A stretch of DNA of 61,805 nucleotides. Source: Deltaproteobacteria bacterium. Lineage in GTDB: Bacteria > Myxococcota > B64-G9. Positions 61,725 through 61,805 of this stretch are shown here, piece by piece; the stretch's first letter is position 1, and the number at the start of each line of letters is the position of its first letter. The stretch is from the NCBI GenBank assembly GCA_016935365.1, contig JAFGRB010000419.1, positions 1-61,805 on the forward strand, written 5' to 3'. The notes under the pieces are model-generated. The model saw only the letters and a list, made by a program, of their open reading frames with translations. It was not told where the DNA came from and made no database searches. The position numbers and the translations under genes are program-made.

Positions 61725-61805
61725 CCGTTCAGCCCACTCGAGCGGCCTGAGGGCAGGCTGAGGCGGGAAGGAGCCCGAAACGCCCATGCTGGCCGGGCGA
61801 AAAAA

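Noticed and set aside
61774..61805. Terminator at the right edge
   Set aside because: CGCCC...GGGCG is followed by A's on the plus strand, and on the minus strand the T's come before the stem, so neither direction fits.

Overview
The window is GC-rich DNA (roughly two thirds G+C by eye) from a Gram-negative bacterium. Evidence for an outer membrane includes lpxC, many lipoboxes and predicted outer-membrane beta-barrels. The style suggests Myxococcota or a related former deltaproteobacterial lineage: Cys-rich and DNDGDG-type repeat lipoproteins, a GGCGC plus membrane-helix C-terminal sorting tail, and many secreted proteins of unknown function. This is an inference from gene content; no 16S or other phylogenetic marker was compared. 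A selenocysteine tRNA (3190-3287, minus) shows that the organism makes selenoproteins, but none is recognisable here.

Layout. 1-7.0 kb: surface and secreted proteins (thrombospondin-type repeat protein, seven-repeat propeller lipoprotein, GDPD lipoprotein, Cys/Gly-rich lipoprotein) plus selC and its terminator. 7.0-9.5 kb: a divergent DNA methyltransferase / MtfA-like pair, then a VapBC toxin-antitoxin (TA) module. 9.6-21.9 kb: S9 peptidase, transketolase, a barrel/BamE-like protein, a minus operon tyrS - scramblase-like - SecD-like lipoprotein, an amidohydrolase, a GalT/HIT-like protein. 21.9-28.1 kb: a large DUF1566-type lipoprotein, acyl-ACP thioesterase, poly(A) polymerase, RadC. 28.1-33.9 kb: a porin with a 12-bp tandem repeat, acetyl-CoA synthetase, a catalytically dead aldehyde dehydrogenase, dtd. 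33.9-39.2 kb: sigma factor, anti-sigma-like protein, tandem FKBP, purF-HU. 39.2-47.2 kb: minus-strand lipoproteins, M20 peptidase and a 1271-residue methyltransferase/coiled-coil fusion. 47.4-51.1 kb: plus-strand coiled-coil, zinc-ribbon, thioredoxin-like and DUF2505-like genes. 51.1-56.5 kb: minus operon yebC-ruvC-ruvA-ruvB-TPR protein-lpxC. 56.6-58.4 kb: MshEN/GAF-like and PilZ proteins (c-di-GMP). 58.4-61.7 kb: two more TA modules, a TA remnant and an AT-richer metalloprotease gene.

Most notable: (i) the metalloprotease gene at the right end carries a (CT)10 tract inside its signal peptide; as assembled it is out of frame, and nine CT units would restore a perfect signal peptide, which suggests phase variation. 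(ii) The intact AstD-like dehydrogenase has lost its catalytic Cys, Glu and Asn. (iii) At least eight genes have no Shine-Dalgarno but a sigma70-type -10 box ending 6-10 nt before the ATG, implying leaderless mRNAs; the methyltransferase/mtfA pair does this divergently from one shared palindromic -35.

No gene-free stretch exceeds about 300 bases; the longest is 47223-47482, which holds two divergent promoters. Position 61725 to the end holds nothing I can call.
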